Origin: an uncultured bacterium | GTDB taxonomy: Bacteria; Actinomycetota; Coriobacteriia; Coriobacteriales; Eggerthellaceae | Assembly (NCBI GenBank): GCA_937890835.1 | Contig: CALADF010000024.1 | Span: 1-54,973 of the forward strand | Length of the DNA stretch: 54,973 bases | Reading direction: 5' to 3' | In this document: piece after piece, positions 27,130-35,288 of the stretch | Layout of the letters: every line of letters starts with the position of its first letter | How positions within the stretch are numbered: position 1 is the first letter of the stretch | Translations under genes and position numbers: made by a program | The notes under the pieces: model-generated | Seen by the model: only the letters and a program-made list of their open reading frames with translations | Database searches by the model: none | What the model was told of the DNA's origin: nothing

Positions 27130-27153
27130 CGAGCGGGGCATCGTCCCCGCTCG
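27130..27153 (+). other. Intercistronic hairpin between lyase and epimerase
   Basis: Perfect 9-bp stem CGAGCGGGG (27130-27138) / CCCCGCTCG (27145-27153), 21 bases after the lyase stop. Only a short T-poor run follows, so partial termination or mRNA stabilisation is more likely than full termination. Confidence 0.55.
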
Positions 27154-27190
27154 TTCGACTTGACAACGACACATCGACAAAGGAGGTACC

Positions 27191-28432
27191 TTGGCTGAGG
27201 TCAACACCCAACAGCTCGAAGAGCTGCGCGACTGGATCCGCACCGAGCTGAACGCCAGCATCAACTTCTGGCTTGAAAAGGGCATGGACCACGAGAACGG
27301 CGGTGTTTACACCTGCCTCGATCGCAAGGGCGAGATCTACTCCACCGACAAGAGCGTGTGGATGCAGGGGCGCTGCGGGTGGATGTTCTCCTACCTGACT
27401 CATCTCTACGGAGACAGCACCCCCGATTGGCTCGACACCGGCAAGGAGGAATGGCTTGCCGCCGCGAAGAGCTGCATCGACTTTCTCGAGGAGCACTGCG
27501 TCAACCACGACGCGGGCGGTCGACTCTACTTCACCGTCACGGCCGAAGGCGCTCCGCTGCGCCAGCGTCGCTACTGCTTCTCGGAGGGCTTCTACACCAT
27601 CGCCAACGCCGAGTACTACGGCATCACCGGCGACGAGGAGTACCTCGCACGCGCACGCCGCGCCTACGCCATCTACTACGGCATGATGACGGGCACCTAC
27701 GAGGACCCCACCGGCCTCGGTCCGAAGACCATCGCCGACACGCGCAGCGGTTACGCGCTCGGCGACCCGATGATCCTTCTGAACATCATCGGCATCCTGC
27801 GCCGTGTCGATCCGGCTCACGCCGAAGAGTACGACCGTCACAGCAAACAGTGCACCGATCGCATCGTCAACTGGCACTATCGTCCCGAGCTGGGATGCAC
27901 GCTCGAAAGCGTCAATCTCGACGGCGAGCCCGAGCTTTGGTACACCGCAGGGCGCGTGGTGAACCCGGGCCACGACATCGAGTGCAGCTGGTTCATGATG
28001 GACGAGGCAAACTACCGCGGCGACGAAGAGCTTCACCGCACCGCCGAGAAAATGTTCCGCCTCGCCATCGAAGCGGGCTGGGATGACGAGTTCGGCGGCC
28101 TGCTCTACTTCATCGACGCGAAGGGCCTGCCGCCTGAGGCGTACGAGCACGACATGAAGCTGTGGTGGCCCCACAACGAGATCATGATCGCCGCCTCGAA
28201 AGCTTACCGCGACACGAAAGACCCTTACTTCCTCGACTGGCTCCTGAAGACGACGGATTACGCCAAGAACCATTTCGCCGACCCCGAATACGGCGAATGG
28301 TACGGCTACCTGCGTCGCGACGGACTGCCCACCATGCCGTCGACGAAGGGTTCAACCTTCAAGGGCCCCTTCCACGTACCGCGCGCTCTCTCCATGACCG
28401 AGCGCGTTCTGACCGAGATCATCGGCGATTAG
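27191..28432 (+). CDS. N-acylglucosamine 2-epimerase family (AGE/RnBP type)
   Basis: Protein of 413 aa with the (alpha/alpha)6 barrel length and motifs of the AGE family, which interconverts ManNAc and GlcNAc. Catalytic histidines are expected in the two recognisable motifs VVNPGHDIECSWFM (about 256-269) and FHVPRAL (about 395-401); RYCFSEGFYTIANAEYY (about 119-135) is also typical. TTG start with AGGAGGT at 27181-27187 directly before it. Use of AGE rather than ManNAc kinase plus NanE parallels the Bacteroides-type route, in which free GlcNAc is made and then phosphorylated by a ROK kinase. Some family members act on cellobiose or other sugars, but the neighbours support ManNAc. Confidence 0.9.
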   Translation: MAEVNTQQLEELRDWIRTELNASINFWLEKGMDHENGGVYTCLDRKGEIYSTDKSVWMQGRCGWMFSYLTHLYGDSTPDWLDTGKEEWLAAAKSCIDFLEEHCVNHDAGGRLYFTVTAEGAPLRQRRYCFSEGFYTIANAEYYGITGDEEYLARARRAYAIYYGMMTGTYEDPTGLGPKTIADTRSGYALGDPMILLNIIGILRRVDPAHAEEYDRHSKQCTDRIVNWHYRPELGCTLESVNLDGEPELWYTAGRVVNPGHDIECSWFMMDEANYRGDEELHRTAEKMFRLAIEAGWDDEFGGLLYFIDAKGLPPEAYEHDMKLWWPHNEIMIAASKAYRDTKDPYFLDWLLKTTDYAKNHFADPEYGEWYGYLRRDGLPTMPSTKGSTFKGPFHVPRALSMTERVLTEIIGD

Positions 28433-28456
28433 CCGCAAGCGAAAGAAAGGCAGACC

Positions 28457-29833
28457 ATGAACTACCTGGGCATCGAGTATTCGATCAAGAACGTTCCCGT
28501 TCTCGACGACAAGTTCATCCCGTTCGGCGTGTGGATGCGCGAGTACCTCAAAGAGGCGACCAACCCCATCGCCATCGCCGTCGAGCGCGAAGACGGCCTG
28601 ATCTCCGTCCGCGAGAGCGCCATCCGCGGGCCCGAGTTCGCCGAGGCCAACCTGCGCTACGTCGAGCGCCTCGTCAAGTTCACTCTGTGGAGCACAGGCG
28701 GCTTCCGCGTGTACCTGCGCGGCTGCGACGAGATCGCCGAGAAGCTGGCGGCCGCCTACTCCCCCGAGGGCGAGCGCGCCTTCGACTTCGGCTTCTTCGA
28801 GGACGTCTACGAGAAGCAGCTTGAGGTGATCGCCTGCACCGAGGAGACCTTCCCCGCCGCCAACGAGTCCGCCAAGGCCATCGGCGGGCACATGGAGGGT
28901 TGCCGCATCGGCTTCGATGCGGGCGGCTCCGACCGCAAGGTCTCCGCGGTCATCGACGGAGAGTCGGTGTACTCCGAGGAGGTCGTGTGGTTCCCGAAGA
29001 TCACCGAGGATCCCGAGTACCATTTCAACGAGATCGTGACCGCCTTCAAGACGGCCGCCTCCAAGATGCCGCGCGTCGACGCTATCGGCGTGTCTTCCGC
29101 CGGCACCTTCGTGGGCAACTCGCCCATGGTCGCTTCGCTGTTCATCAAGGTTCCGCGTGAGCGTCGCGACGAGGTCAAGAGCATCTACGACCGCGCCGCC
29201 AAGGAGATCGGCGACGTGCCGATCGTCGTGGCCAACGACGGCGACGTGACCGCGCTTGCAGGCTATATGTCCACGGGTTCGGGGGATATCCTCGGCATCG
29301 CCATGGGCACCTCCGAGGCCGTCGGCTACGTGAACGCGGACGGCAACGTCCTCGGCTGGATCAACGAGCTCGCCTTTGCGCCCGTCGACCTGGCCCCGAC
29401 CGCCATGCAGGACGAATGGTCGACCGACTACGGCGTGGGCTGCAAGTACTTCAGCCAGGACTCCGTCATCAAGCTGGCTCCCGCGGCTGGCATCGAGCTC
29501 GATCCGGAGCTCTCCCCCGCCGAGAAGCTCAAGGTGGTCCAGGGTCTGGCGAACGAAGGCCACGAGGGCGCTCTCGATATCTTCCGCTCCATCGGTGTGT
29601 ACCTGGCGCACACCCTCGTGCTCTACAGCGCCTTCTACGAGATCAAGACGCTGCTGGTGCTCGGCCGCGTGGCATCGGGCGTCGGCGGCGATCTCGTCAT
29701 CAGCGAGTGCAACCGCGTTCTCGCCGAGGAGTACCCCGAGCTCGCCGAGCAGATCAACGTCACGCTGCCTGACGAGATGATGCGCCGCGTGGGCCAGTCC
29801 GTCGCCGCCGCAAGCCTGCCCGAGCTCGCGTAA
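28457..29833 (+). CDS. Atypical ROK-like sugar kinase with N-terminal extension
   Basis: Protein of 458 aa, about 150 residues longer than a usual ROK kinase. Residues 1-148 form an extra domain with no motif I recognise. From residue 151 the ASKHA fold begins: phosphate-1 motif IGFDAGGSDRK (151-161), adenosine-side AIGVSSAGTFVGN, a catalytic-Asp motif VANDGDVTALAG (about 257-268) and the glycine-rich IAMGTSEAVG. The zinc-binding CxCGxxGCxE signature of classical ROK proteins is missing. AAAGGCAG precedes the ATG. As the third gene of the operon it could phosphorylate GlcNAc to GlcNAc-6-P for NagA, or ManNAc. Substrate unproven. A strong terminator follows. Confidence 0.78.
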   Translation: MNYLGIEYSIKNVPVLDDKFIPFGVWMREYLKEATNPIAIAVEREDGLISVRESAIRGPEFAEANLRYVERLVKFTLWSTGGFRVYLRGCDEIAEKLAAAYSPEGERAFDFGFFEDVYEKQLEVIACTEETFPAANESAKAIGGHMEGCRIGFDAGGSDRKVSAVIDGESVYSEEVVWFPKITEDPEYHFNEIVTAFKTAASKMPRVDAIGVSSAGTFVGNSPMVASLFIKVPRERRDEVKSIYDRAAKEIGDVPIVVANDGDVTALAGYMSTGSGDILGIAMGTSEAVGYVNADGNVLGWINELAFAPVDLAPTAMQDEWSTDYGVGCKYFSQDSVIKLAPAAGIELDPELSPAEKLKVVQGLANEGHEGALDIFRSIGVYLAHTLVLYSAFYEIKTLLVLGRVASGVGGDLVISECNRVLAEEYPELAEQINVTLPDEMMRRVGQSVAAASLPELA

Positions 29834-29877
29834 AGCTCGCGATTCGATCGAATCCGCGCCGCAAGGCGATAAACAGC

Positions 29878-29908
29878 AAGAAAGCCGCCCGAGGGCGGCT
29901 TTCTTCAT
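29878..29908 (+). terminator. Terminator of the lyase-epimerase-kinase operon
   Basis: AAGAAAGCCGCCC (29878-29890) pairs with GGGCGGCTTTCTT (29893-29905), loop GA, then TCAT. The symmetric A/T flanks could also stop transcription arriving from the minus-strand nagA side. Confidence 0.92.
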
Positions 29909-30025
29909 ATCATGACCCATGCTTGGCGCAAACGTAAGCTCACATGCGCCTGGAGGCGTGCTTGAACGCTGTCGGAGACAGCCTGCCGCCCTTGAGAGAC
30001 TCTCCCCCACTCGGACAACGTTCGG

Positions 30026-30058
30026 CCCGCGAGAGTCGCGCTCCGCCCCTCTCGCGGG
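30026..30058 (-). other. Hairpin downstream of nagA
   Basis: CCCGCGAGAG (30026-30035) and CTCTCGCGGG (30049-30058) form a perfect 10-bp stem with a 13-base loop, 29 bases after the nagA stop. No T-run follows on the minus strand, so it is a transcript-end or stability element rather than a clear intrinsic terminator. Confidence 0.5.
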
Positions 30059-30086
30059 CTTCCCCGAGCTTCCGATGCAACCCGGG

Positions 30087-31211
30087 CTAAAGAAGTTTGC
30101 CCCTCAGCACGACGCCTTTCACCTCGAGCGTTTCCTTGTCAAGCAGCACCGCGTTGGCGATGGCCCCTGCGGCGAGCGTGCCATGCACCCCCTCGAGGCC
30201 CAAAGCGCGAGCGGGGTTTGCCGTCGCGGCCTTGACCGCGCTCGCAAGCGGGATGTTCATCTCATGCACCGCAACGTAGAAGCAGCGCATGAGATCGCTC
30301 ACCGAGCCCGCTAACGCACCGTTTTCGATGGTGGCCACGGGACCTTTCACCGTGACGTCCTGGCCGCCCAGATCGTACGTGCCGTCCTCAAGACCTGCGG
30401 CGCGCAGCGTGTCGGAGATGAGGATCATGCGATCGTCGCCGAACATGTTGAACGCGAGGCGGACCATGGCGGGATGAATGTGCACGCCGTCCGCGATGAT
30501 CTCGGCGGTGACGTCATCGCGTTCCGCCGCAGCGGGAATTGGGCCGGGCTTGCGGTGATGCATGGAGTTCATGGCGTTGTACAAGTGCGTCAGATGCCGC
30601 GCTCCCAGCTCGAAAGCATGCGACGCCGTGTCGTAATCGGCGCAGGTGTGCGCGAGCGAGATGCGGACCTCGCCCGAAAGCTCCTTGATGAACTCGTCAG
30701 CGCCCGGCTCCTCGGGTGCGATGTCGACGATCTTGAACAGACCGCCTGCGGCCTCCTGGAGACGTCGGAACTCCTCGACGCCGGGGTTGCGGACGTACTC
30801 GGGGTTCTGCGCTCCGACTTTCGAGGGCGAGATGAACGGCCCCTCCATGTTGATGCCGACCAGATCGGCTTCGTTCTCGGCGGGCGAGAACTCCGCCGCC
30901 GCATGGGCCGCCTTCGCGAGGATCTCCTCGGAAAGCGTCATAGTCGCAGGGCACATCGCGGTCACGCCGCGCGACGCCTCGTAAGCCGCCATCTCATGAA
31001 GCCCCTCGAGCGCCCCGTCGCTGATGTCGGCGCCGGCACTGCCGTGGAAATGCAGATCCACCAAGCCGGGGATGACATAGCAACCTGCGGCGTCGATGAC
31101 CTCACCAGGCTCCTCATCGCGGTCGGCGACGAAACGATCGCCCTCGATAAACAGGTCGGCAGCGCAGAAGCCCTCGCCGTCGAAGATTTCTCCAGCGCGT
31201 ATAACGCTCAT
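30087..31211 (-). CDS. nagA: N-acetylglucosamine-6-phosphate deacetylase
   Basis: Amidohydrolase of 374 aa that converts GlcNAc-6-P to GlcN-6-P and acetate. Motifs in order: GLVDLHFHGSAG (metal site entry, about 49-60), NMEGPFISPSKVGAQNP (metal-binding Glu, about 120-136), SLAHTCADYD and HLYNAM (metal His residues), and LISDTLRAAG (catalytic Asp, about 261-270). GGAAAGGAGC precedes the ATG. It follows nagB by 142 bases on the same strand. It supplies the step after the putative GlcNAc kinase on the other strand, and could also serve cell-wall GlcNAc recycling. Confidence 0.95.
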   Translation of the reverse strand: MSVIRAGEIFDGEGFCAADLFIEGDRFVADRDEEPGEVIDAAGCYVIPGLVDLHFHGSAGADISDGALEGLHEMAAYEASRGVTAMCPATMTLSEEILAKAAHAAAEFSPAENEADLVGINMEGPFISPSKVGAQNPEYVRNPGVEEFRRLQEAAGGLFKIVDIAPEEPGADEFIKELSGEVRISLAHTCADYDTASHAFELGARHLTHLYNAMNSMHHRKPGPIPAAAERDDVTAEIIADGVHIHPAMVRLAFNMFGDDRMILISDTLRAAGLEDGTYDLGGQDVTVKGPVATIENGALAGSVSDLMRCFYVAVHEMNIPLASAVKAATANPARALGLEGVHGTLAAGAIANAVLLDKETLEVKGVVLRGKLL

Positions 31212-31353
31212 GTTGCTCCTTTCCTAGGAAATGAGTGGTATCACCGTCGATCGAGCCTCGAGAAGGGCTCTCAGCGCGCCACGAGCACGCAAAGCGCCCC
31301 CAACCGAAAGCACGAGCGACGCAGATTCCGAACTTCGTCCCGATACGTATCCG

Positions 31354-32082
31354 CTACTTGCAAAGAGCGCCTGCGGCCGCGTCGACGATGACCGTCACGT
31401 CGGGATGGAACTGCAGGATGGAGGCGGGCACCTCGGGCGTCACCGGGCCGAAGAAGGCGCGACGCACGATATCGGCCTTGCCCTCGCCGTTGGCCACCAC
31501 GAGGATCTTCTTGGCCTTCATGATGGTGCCGATGCCCATGGTGTACGCCTCGCGAGGAACCTCGTCGATGGAGTCGAACAGGCGGCTGTTCGCCTGGATG
31601 GTGCTCTCGGTCAACGTCACGCAGTGAGTCGCCTTGGGGAACTCGTCGCACGGCTCGTTGAAGCCGATGTGGCCGTTGTGGCCCAGGCCGAGCAGCTGGA
31701 TGTCGACGCCGCCTGCAGCCTCGATGGCCTCCTCGTACGCCGCGCACGCAGCGTCTGCGTCCTCGCAAGCGCCATCGGGCACGTGGGTCGCCGCTTTGTC
31801 GATGTCAACATGGTCGAACAGGTTCACGTTCATGAAGTAACGATAGCTCTGATCGTGATCGCCCGCGAGCCCGCGATACTCGTCGAGGTTGTACGTGCTC
31901 ACATCCTTGAAGCTGATCTTGCCCTCCTTGCAGTCGGAGACCAGATCGGCGTAAAGACCGATCGGCGTCGATCCCGTGGCAAGGCCCAGCACGCAGTTCG
32001 GCTTCTCGACGACCACCTCGGCGATGACGTCGGCGGCGCGACGGCTCATGTCCTCGTACGACTCTTCGATAAGCAGTTTCAT
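31354..32082 (-). CDS. nagB: Glucosamine-6-phosphate deaminase
   Basis: Isomerase-deaminase of 242 aa that converts GlcN-6-P to fructose-6-P and ammonia. Landmarks: VLGLATGSTPIGLYADL (phosphate loop, about 31-47), STYNLDEYRGL (general-base Asp, about 62-72), and GLGHNGHIGFNEP (catalytic His, about 131-143). It lacks the C-terminal extension that carries part of the allosteric site in E. coli NagB, as do many Gram-positive forms. It starts 12 bases after the large membrane protein gene and so is probably co-transcribed with it. Confidence 0.96.
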   Translation of the reverse strand: MKLLIEESYEDMSRRAADVIAEVVVEKPNCVLGLATGSTPIGLYADLVSDCKEGKISFKDVSTYNLDEYRGLAGDHDQSYRYFMNVNLFDHVDIDKAATHVPDGACEDADAACAAYEEAIEAAGGVDIQLLGLGHNGHIGFNEPCDEFPKATHCVTLTESTIQANSRLFDSIDEVPREAYTMGIGTIMKAKKILVVANGEGKADIVRRAFFGPVTPEVPASILQFHPDVTVIVDAAAGALCK

Positions 32083-32094
32083 CTGACTTCCTTT

Positions 32095-34272
32095 CTAAGT
32101 CCAGAATTGGAACGTTTCGATAACATCCTGATATGCCCACGGATAAATATCCGAATACCAGCCCGTCTCCGGCACGAAGCACACAAGCGCGCTGTAGAGC
32201 AAGCTCAACGCCACCAGCACCACGAGCACCTTGATGAACACTTCGCGCTCGGAAGAACGATCGCGAAGATTCTCGTTGACGATGAACAAGAGCAGCACCG
32301 ACGCGGCGAGGAACATGAAGCTGAAGTCGGCGTAATAGCGCTGCAGTATGCCCGCCAGTTCGGCATCGAGCAAGGCGACGGCCACACCGGCGACGAGAAG
32401 CACCACGATGACGCCGAAGATAGTGCGCGTCGAACGCTGGGAGCGGCGCTTCGCCAAGATGCGGCCTGCGAACGGCAGCGCCCACAGAACGGGCAAGCAG
32501 GCGAATATGCCGCCGAACGTGACTTCCTTAATGGTCTGGCCCATATAGGTGGTGTCGAACAGCGCAGGCTCGATGAACGGGAACACGCCCGTGACGTTAG
32601 GAGGCTGCAGGAAGTACGTGAAGAACGCGGGCGCGAGCCTTCCGACGTTCATGCCGCGCTTGGTCATGTCGTTCACCGTGAGATTGTAGTTCGCCCCGAA
32701 ATCGGTGAGAGAGCCGAATCGCGCGTAGTTGTACGCCATGATCCCCGCCGCAACCACCACGTAAGGCGCGAGCAGACACGCAAGCTCGCGCACGCCTGCG
32801 GAAGTGAGCGCGCGGCGCTCGGTGATATAGGTTCGCCAAAACAGAGGGAACGCCAAAAACGAGAGCACGAGGAACTGGGGCCTGCACCCCGCGACAAGCG
32901 CCATGCACAGCGATCCCGCCAAAAACCACGCGCACGCATGCTTCGACAGACGCCCGCGCATCCAGCAGTACAAACCCCATACCGAAAACGCGAGTCCGCA
33001 CATGATAGGCAGCGAGTAAAACGTCGGGAACTTAACGAGGTAGAGCATGCCGCAGCACATGACGAGAGGAATCTGAAGCAGAAGGTAAACGCCAAGGCTC
33101 ACGCGCTTGAAGTGATAGCGGGCGAACCGATCGAGCAACGCGGAGCAGCCGAGGACGAACGCCACCGCCATGACGAGCACGCCTATGGCGGTTGGGAAGT
33201 TGGCTCCGGTGGCAAGGTAGAAGGGGAGGTAGAACATAAGCACCGGAACTACGCCGAAATAGACGTAATAATGGCCGTCATAATACGCCACGTCGAACAA
33301 ATACGGCTCGCCCGTTTCCTTCTGCAGCTCGTCACGCGCGCTCTTATCATAAGGGTCGTCCATGGATTTAAGCCAATCGGGCGGCTCCTCCTCGAGGTAC
33401 AGCTGACCGTGCGCCATGGCGCGGGCGAGTTCGGCGTACTGCTGCGCGTTCTCCCCTCCCACCTCGAACGTGTTCACGATCGACTTGCCATCCCATGAAC
33501 CGTAGTTGTACGAAGAGGTCGCGACGCCGACGAGGTTCGACCCGTAGAACAAAAACATCGACACGAGCGCTATCTCGACGACGACCGTCGCGACGATACC
33601 CGCCTTCGACTTGACGGGGTTGGTCACCATGTTGATCCGGTAAACCGACGAGCGAGGCCTGAACATGAACGCGAGAAGCAAAACACCGAGCACGACGGTG
33701 AAGCGCAGCCACGAGAACTCAAAGGGATGACAGGCGTTGACGGTGACGGTCTTGAGCTTGATCGGATACGAGACGTCGTCGCCGGTGATCTCTATACGCA
33801 AGCTGGAAACGTAGCCGGCGGTGTTCAGGTTGATGTACTCGCTTTGCGAGGACATGGTCGATATCTCAACCTCGGGAACACCCACCGTGTATTCCGTGGA
33901 ATCGAAATACGCGCGATGAGCATCATCGGTGAAGTGGATCTTAACGGTGAGGTTTTGGGCAGGCTGGTTCGAGTCGAAATCGATCCTGATGTTGCGCACC
34001 TCGGTGTTGAGGTTCGAGAACTCGAGAACATGACTCACTGACGTCGCGCGAAAATAACCGTCGTCGCCCTTCGGAAGCTCGATGCGGTCTTTAAGATCGA
34101 TGGGCTTGTACCCTGCGGACGCGAAATAATTGAAGTTGAAGACGAAGATCTCGAGTGCGACGGCGACGAGAACCAAGACGAGCAGTGATTTCACCAAATG
34201 CACGATCGAAGCGCGATTCGGCTCGACCTTGCACCGATAGATGTATTCGATATTGTCAGACAATGTAGGCAT
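32095..34272 (-). CDS. Large polytopic membrane protein, unknown function
   Basis: Protein of 725 aa from the ATG at 34272 (728 from the ATG at 34281). One membrane helix near residues 25-45 is followed by an external domain of about 130 residues rich in beta-strand. About 12 further helices span the rest, with an extracellular loop holding acidic residues and repeated Tyr (DVAYYDGHYYVYFG). The build resembles GT-C-type membrane glycosyltransferases or YfhO-like proteins, but no diagnostic motif was recognised. It begins right after the adk terminator and ends 12 bases before nagB. Linkage to nagB suggests a role in amino-sugar glycan or wall polymer metabolism; this is inference. No ribosome binding site is visible. 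Confidence 0.8.
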   Translation of the reverse strand: MPTLSDNIEYIYRCKVEPNRASIVHLVKSLLVLVLVAVALEIFVFNFNYFASAGYKPIDLKDRIELPKGDDGYFRATSVSHVLEFSNLNTEVRNIRIDFDSNQPAQNLTVKIHFTDDAHRAYFDSTEYTVGVPEVEISTMSSQSEYINLNTAGYVSSLRIEITGDDVSYPIKLKTVTVNACHPFEFSWLRFTVVLGVLLLAFMFRPRSSVYRINMVTNPVKSKAGIVATVVVEIALVSMFLFYGSNLVGVATSSYNYGSWDGKSIVNTFEVGGENAQQYAELARAMAHGQLYLEEEPPDWLKSMDDPYDKSARDELQKETGEPYLFDVAYYDGHYYVYFGVVPVLMFYLPFYLATGANFPTAIGVLVMAVAFVLGCSALLDRFARYHFKRVSLGVYLLLQIPLVMCCGMLYLVKFPTFYSLPIMCGLAFSVWGLYCWMRGRLSKHACAWFLAGSLCMALVAGCRPQFLVLSFLAFPLFWRTYITERRALTSAGVRELACLLAPYVVVAAGIMAYNYARFGSLTDFGANYNLTVNDMTKRGMNVGRLAPAFFTYFLQPPNVTGVFPFIEPALFDTTYMGQTIKEVTFGGIFACLPVLWALPFAGRILAKRRSQRSTRTIFGVIVVLLVAGVAVALLDAELAGILQRYYADFSFMFLAASVLLLFIVNENLRDRSSEREVFIKVLVVLVALSLLYSALVCFVPETGWYSDIYPWAYQDVIETFQFWT

Positions 34273-34279
34273 AGCGCTC

Positions 34280-34285
34280 ATTATA
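34280..34285 (-). promoter_or_regulatory. TATAAT -10 box, likely leaderless start of the membrane protein mRNA
   Basis: A perfect TATAAT on the minus strand ends 8 bases before the ATG at 34272, so transcription would start at or within a base of that codon. No clear -35 is found 17 bases upstream, where the adk terminator stem lies. The absence of any ribosome binding site fits a leaderless mRNA. Confidence 0.55.
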
Positions 34286-34286
34286 C

Positions 34287-34319
34287 GAAAAATCCCGCAC
34301 CGAACGCACGGTGCGGGAT
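34287..34319 (-). terminator. Terminator of adk
   Basis: On the minus strand ATCCCGCACC (34310-34319) pairs with GGTGCGGGAT (34292-34301), followed by TTTT. It lies 57 bases after the adk stop and separates the ribosomal region from the membrane protein-nagBA operon. Confidence 0.93.
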
Positions 34320-34375
34320 CGAATTAGCCACGACATCACCTAAGCGACCCGAGCATCAAGGGCGCTGAGCGATCT

Positions 34376-35002
34376 CTACAGATGAAGAGCCTCTTTAACG
34401 TCGGCGAAGACCTCGGCAGGATCACGATCGCCGTCGATGGTCACGAGCAGCTCGCAACCGCGATAGTAATCGATCAGCGGGCTCGTGGACTTCTCGTAGA
34501 CGTCGAGGCGATTGCGAACCGTCGCCTCGTTATCGTCGTCGCGCTGATACATCTCGCCGCCGCACTTCGGGCAAGCCTCATCGGAGACGGTGCCGATATG
34601 GCCGCATGCTTTGCACATACGACGCGAGCAGAGGCGGTTGACGATGACCTCGGAGTCGACGTCGATCAAAAGAGCGGCGTCGAGAGGGCGACCAAGCTCG
34701 GAGAGCATCGTGTCAAGCGCGACCGCCTGCGTGGTCGTGCGGGGGAAACCGTCAAGGATAACACCCTTCTCGGTATCGGGCTGCTGGATACGCTCCTTCA
34801 TGAGGTCAATGATAAGATCATCGGGAACAAGCTCGCCTGCATCCATGAAGCCCTTCGCCTTGACGCCGAGAGGAGTCTGATCCTTGACCGCGGCGCGCAG
34901 GATATCGCCCGTGGAAATATGGCACAGACCGCATTCCTCGACGAGCTTCGCGGCTTGCGTGCCCTTGCCGGCACCCGGAGCACCGAGCAACACAATGTTC
35001 AT
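34376..35002 (-). CDS. adk: Adenylate kinase
   Basis: AMP + ATP to 2 ADP; 208 aa. P-loop GAPGAGKGTQ (7-16), DGFPRTTTQA (AMP/ATP site) and a LID with four cysteines in CSRRMCKACGH and CPKCGGE, the structural zinc site of Gram-positive type long-form kinases (the first pair is offset, so exact ligands need a model). The ATG at 35002 is preceded by AAAGGATC; an in-frame start at 35029 is not supported. It follows secY as usual, but a terminator and its own promoter lie between. The expected next genes map and infA are absent. Confidence 0.97.
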   Translation of the reverse strand: MNIVLLGAPGAGKGTQAAKLVEECGLCHISTGDILRAAVKDQTPLGVKAKGFMDAGELVPDDLIIDLMKERIQQPDTEKGVILDGFPRTTTQAVALDTMLSELGRPLDAALLIDVDSEVIVNRLCSRRMCKACGHIGTVSDEACPKCGGEMYQRDDDNEATVRNRLDVYEKSTSPLIDYYRGCELLVTIDGDRDPAEVFADVKEALHL

Positions 35003-35055
35003 GGTTGTTGATCCTTTCTCGATTAACACGATGCGATCGTATTCAACGTTTCTCT

Positions 35056-35064
35056 ATTGTAGCA
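35056..35064 (-). promoter_or_regulatory. Extended -10 promoter of adk
   Basis: On the minus strand TGC directly precedes TACAAT (35056-35061), an extended -10 element, about 54 bases before the adk ATG. A -35 box is not evident, as is common with extended -10 promoters. The rest of the 286-base gap holds two copies of CAGCGGGAACC near 35161 and 35191. Confidence 0.6.
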
Positions 35065-35234
35065 AAGCGATCATATGACGCTCGATTTTACAGAAAATGA
35101 ACCCTAATCACGCAGGCTTCGCAACTCAGCTCGAACGAGTCCGCAAAACACAGGAGAAGGCAGCGGGAACCCGCAGATCTCCGCAAGGACAGCGGGAACC
35201 ATGAATCGCTGCAAGAGGGGCGGGTGCTCGCAGA

Positions 35235-35265
35235 CAAAAAAAGAACCCGCCGAGCGGCGGGTTCT
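35235..35265 (-). terminator. Terminator of the rplB-secY operon
   Basis: On the minus strand AGAACCCGCC (35256-35265), loop GCTC, GGCGGGTTCT (35242-35251), then seven T. It lies 23 bases after the secY stop. Confidence 0.96.
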
Positions 35266-35288
35266 AAACAATTCAGGTCAACCGAGTG

